Below, piece by piece: positions 63,099-64,000 of a stretch of 64,000 bases of DNA. Each line of letters starts with the position of its first letter. Position 1 is the first letter of the stretch. The stretch lies in assembly GCF_000092045.1 (NCBI RefSeq), contig NC_007765.1, forward strand, positions 1-64,000, given 5' to 3'. Source of the stretch: Rhizobium etli CFN 42. GTDB taxonomy: Bacteria; Pseudomonadota; Alphaproteobacteria; Rhizobiales; Rhizobiaceae. The notes beneath the pieces are model-generated. The model did no database searches and was not told the DNA's origin. It was given only the letters and a program-made list of their open reading frames with translations. Both the position numbers and the translations under genes were made by a program.

Positions 63099-64000
63099 CA
63101 GGCTTTTCCTTCGAGCGGTTCTCCCGCTTTCTCTCTCGGAATGACATAGACTTTCAAGGGCAGTGCCCGGCCGCGCACGCTGATTTCATGGCTTTCGATG
63201 CCGGCAAGATCGGCGCCGGAACGGGCCGCCACCGGTTCGGAGATGACGATCGCCGCCTCGAACTCCTTGGCGGCACTTTCCAGCCGGCTTGCGACATTCA
63301 CGGTATCGCCAATCGCCGTCACGCTGCGCACCCGGCCATAGCCCATCGTGCCGATGACGGCCGGGCCGGTGTGGATGCCGATCGCGATGCGCAGCGGCAG
63401 CACCAGCTCGTCGGCGAGTTCGTCGGCGAGTTTCTCAATTTCCGTGACGATCGCGGCAGCCGCCTTCAGCGCCTGGCGGCAGGCCTCCTCCGGTGCTGTG
63501 TTGAGACCGAAGAGCGCCATGGCGCCGTCGCCGATGAACTTGTCGAGCCGACCGCCCGCCTGCTCCACCGCCTTGCCGATGATGGCGAAATAGCGGTTCA
63601 GCAGGAAGACGACGTCGAAGGGAAGGCGCGTTTCTGTCAGTGTGGTGAAATGGCGGATATCGACGAAGAGCACCGCGATTTCGCGCTCGCGGCCTGGGCT
63701 CGTCTCCTGGCTGTTTGCGGGCAGGGCGGTTTCGACCGCCGGCACCAGAAGGGGTGCGACCGCAACGTCGCGGTCCGGGCGCAGCTGGCAGGCAAGGCGA
63801 ACGTCGGGGCCGGCATTGATGCGCTTGAGCGTCGTCTGCTCCATCTTGTCGGGCGCGGGCAGGCTTTCGTAATCGCCGAGGATCTGCACGCGGCAGGTGG
63901 AGCACTGGCCCTTGCCGCCGCAGACCGAATAATGCGGCAGGCCACCGAGCCGGCTTGCTTCCAGCACCGTGAAGCCACGCGGCACCCGGATCACCTCGCC
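63098..64000 (-). CDS. Ferredoxin-domain adenylate/guanylate cyclase (partial, runs off window)
   Basis: At least 300 residues; the 5' end is beyond 64000. The visible N-terminal part is a 2Fe-2S ferredoxin domain: YSVCGGKGQCSTCRV with C-x5-C-x2-C, and the fourth Cys in RLACQLRP. A class III cyclase domain follows: metal Asp in LFVDIRHFTTL and FIGDGAMALFG, and TAIGDTVNVASRLES with catalytic Asn/Arg, then the IGIHTGPAVIG strand. All catalytic residues are present. The fusion implies redox control of cyclic nucleotide synthesis; related proteins usually have a membrane domain upstream, which the window cannot show. Confidence 0.9.
   Translation of the reverse strand, partial: GEVIRVPRGFTVLEASRLGGLPHYSVCGGKGQCSTCRVQILGDYESLPAPDKMEQTTLKRINAGPDVRLACQLRPDRDVAVAPLLVPAVETALPANSQETSPGREREIAVLFVDIRHFTTLTETRLPFDVVFLLNRYFAIIGKAVEQAGGRLDKFIGDGAMALFGLNTAPEEACRQALKAAAAIVTEIEKLADELADELVLPLRIAIGIHTGPAVIGTMGYGRVRSVTAIGDTVNVASRLESAAKEFEAAIVISEPVAARSGADLAGIESHEISVRGRALPLKVYVIPREKAGEPLEGKA

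Overview
The window reads as a chromosomal segment from a fast-growing rhizobium (Rhizobium leguminosarum/etli type, Alphaproteobacteria). The evidence is high GC with strong GC3 bias (hence many long antisense shadow frames), a DUF1612/HTH_13 protein typical of rhizobia, an HmrR/ActP copper pair, a cyoABCD-SURF1 operon, EcfG-type promoters, and short intergenic palindromic repeats of the RIME kind. I see no rRNA, tRNA, CRISPR, prophage or insertion sequence. The genes look like ordinary core or near-core genome with four patches of gene decay.

Layout. 0.2-4 kb: DUF1612 protein, then (minus strand) an ECF sigma factor, its membrane anti-sigma factor and a Bax-inhibitor-1 protein, which look like one operon closed by a strong terminator; then a small unknown gene. 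4-7 kb: copper module actP-hmrR behind a near-perfect CueR/HmrR operator. 7-18.7 kb: envelope and stress block: an orphan treY, pbpC coupled to a large alpha-2-macroglobulin, a divergent exported one-Cys MsrA, and an L,D-transpeptidase gene broken by a 1-nt frameshift. 18.9-24.6 kb: a single-domain response regulator behind an EcfG-type promoter, a TetR/Bcr-CflA efflux pair with a palindromic operator, an ACS-family MFS transporter with a convergent LacI regulator, the tail of a second LacI regulator, and a small exported protein. 24.7-28.7 kb: a heterodimeric ABC exporter pair with complementary degenerate motifs. 28.9-34.9 kb: flavodoxin-fold reductase, LysR fragment, YdhS-like flavoprotein, PAS-PAS hybrid histidine kinase with an EcfG-type promoter, acyltransferase 3. 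35-40 kb: cyoABCD and SURF1. 40.4-43.2 kb: MHS-family transporter, palindromic repeat, ParE/RelE toxin-antitoxin pair, cNMP-binding protein. 43.3-46.1 kb: a 904-aa ABC-exporter-like protein in which every ATPase motif is degenerate. 46.2-49.8 kb: three translationally packed glycosyltransferases. 49.9-55.9 kb: Yej-like peptide ABC transporter operon. 56-64 kb: three class III cyclase-fold proteins, a nucleotide-sugar dehydrogenase, small methyltransferase, GFA-family enzyme, a decayed Rrf2/thioredoxin-reductase-like divergent pair, and an FkbM methyltransferase translationally coupled to a ferredoxin-cyclase fusion that runs off the window.

Themes. Signalling and stress control recur: one ECF/anti-sigma pair, two EcfG-type promoters in front of two-component proteins, three cyclase-fold proteins and a stand-alone cNMP-binding domain. 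The best candidate for something undescribed is the 904-aa pseudo-ABC exporter (43344-46058) with the cNMP-binding gene immediately downstream: its Walker A Lys, Walker B Asp-Glu and H-loop His are all missing, and it carries three copies of a segment resembling the one that follows the Q-loop in exporters.
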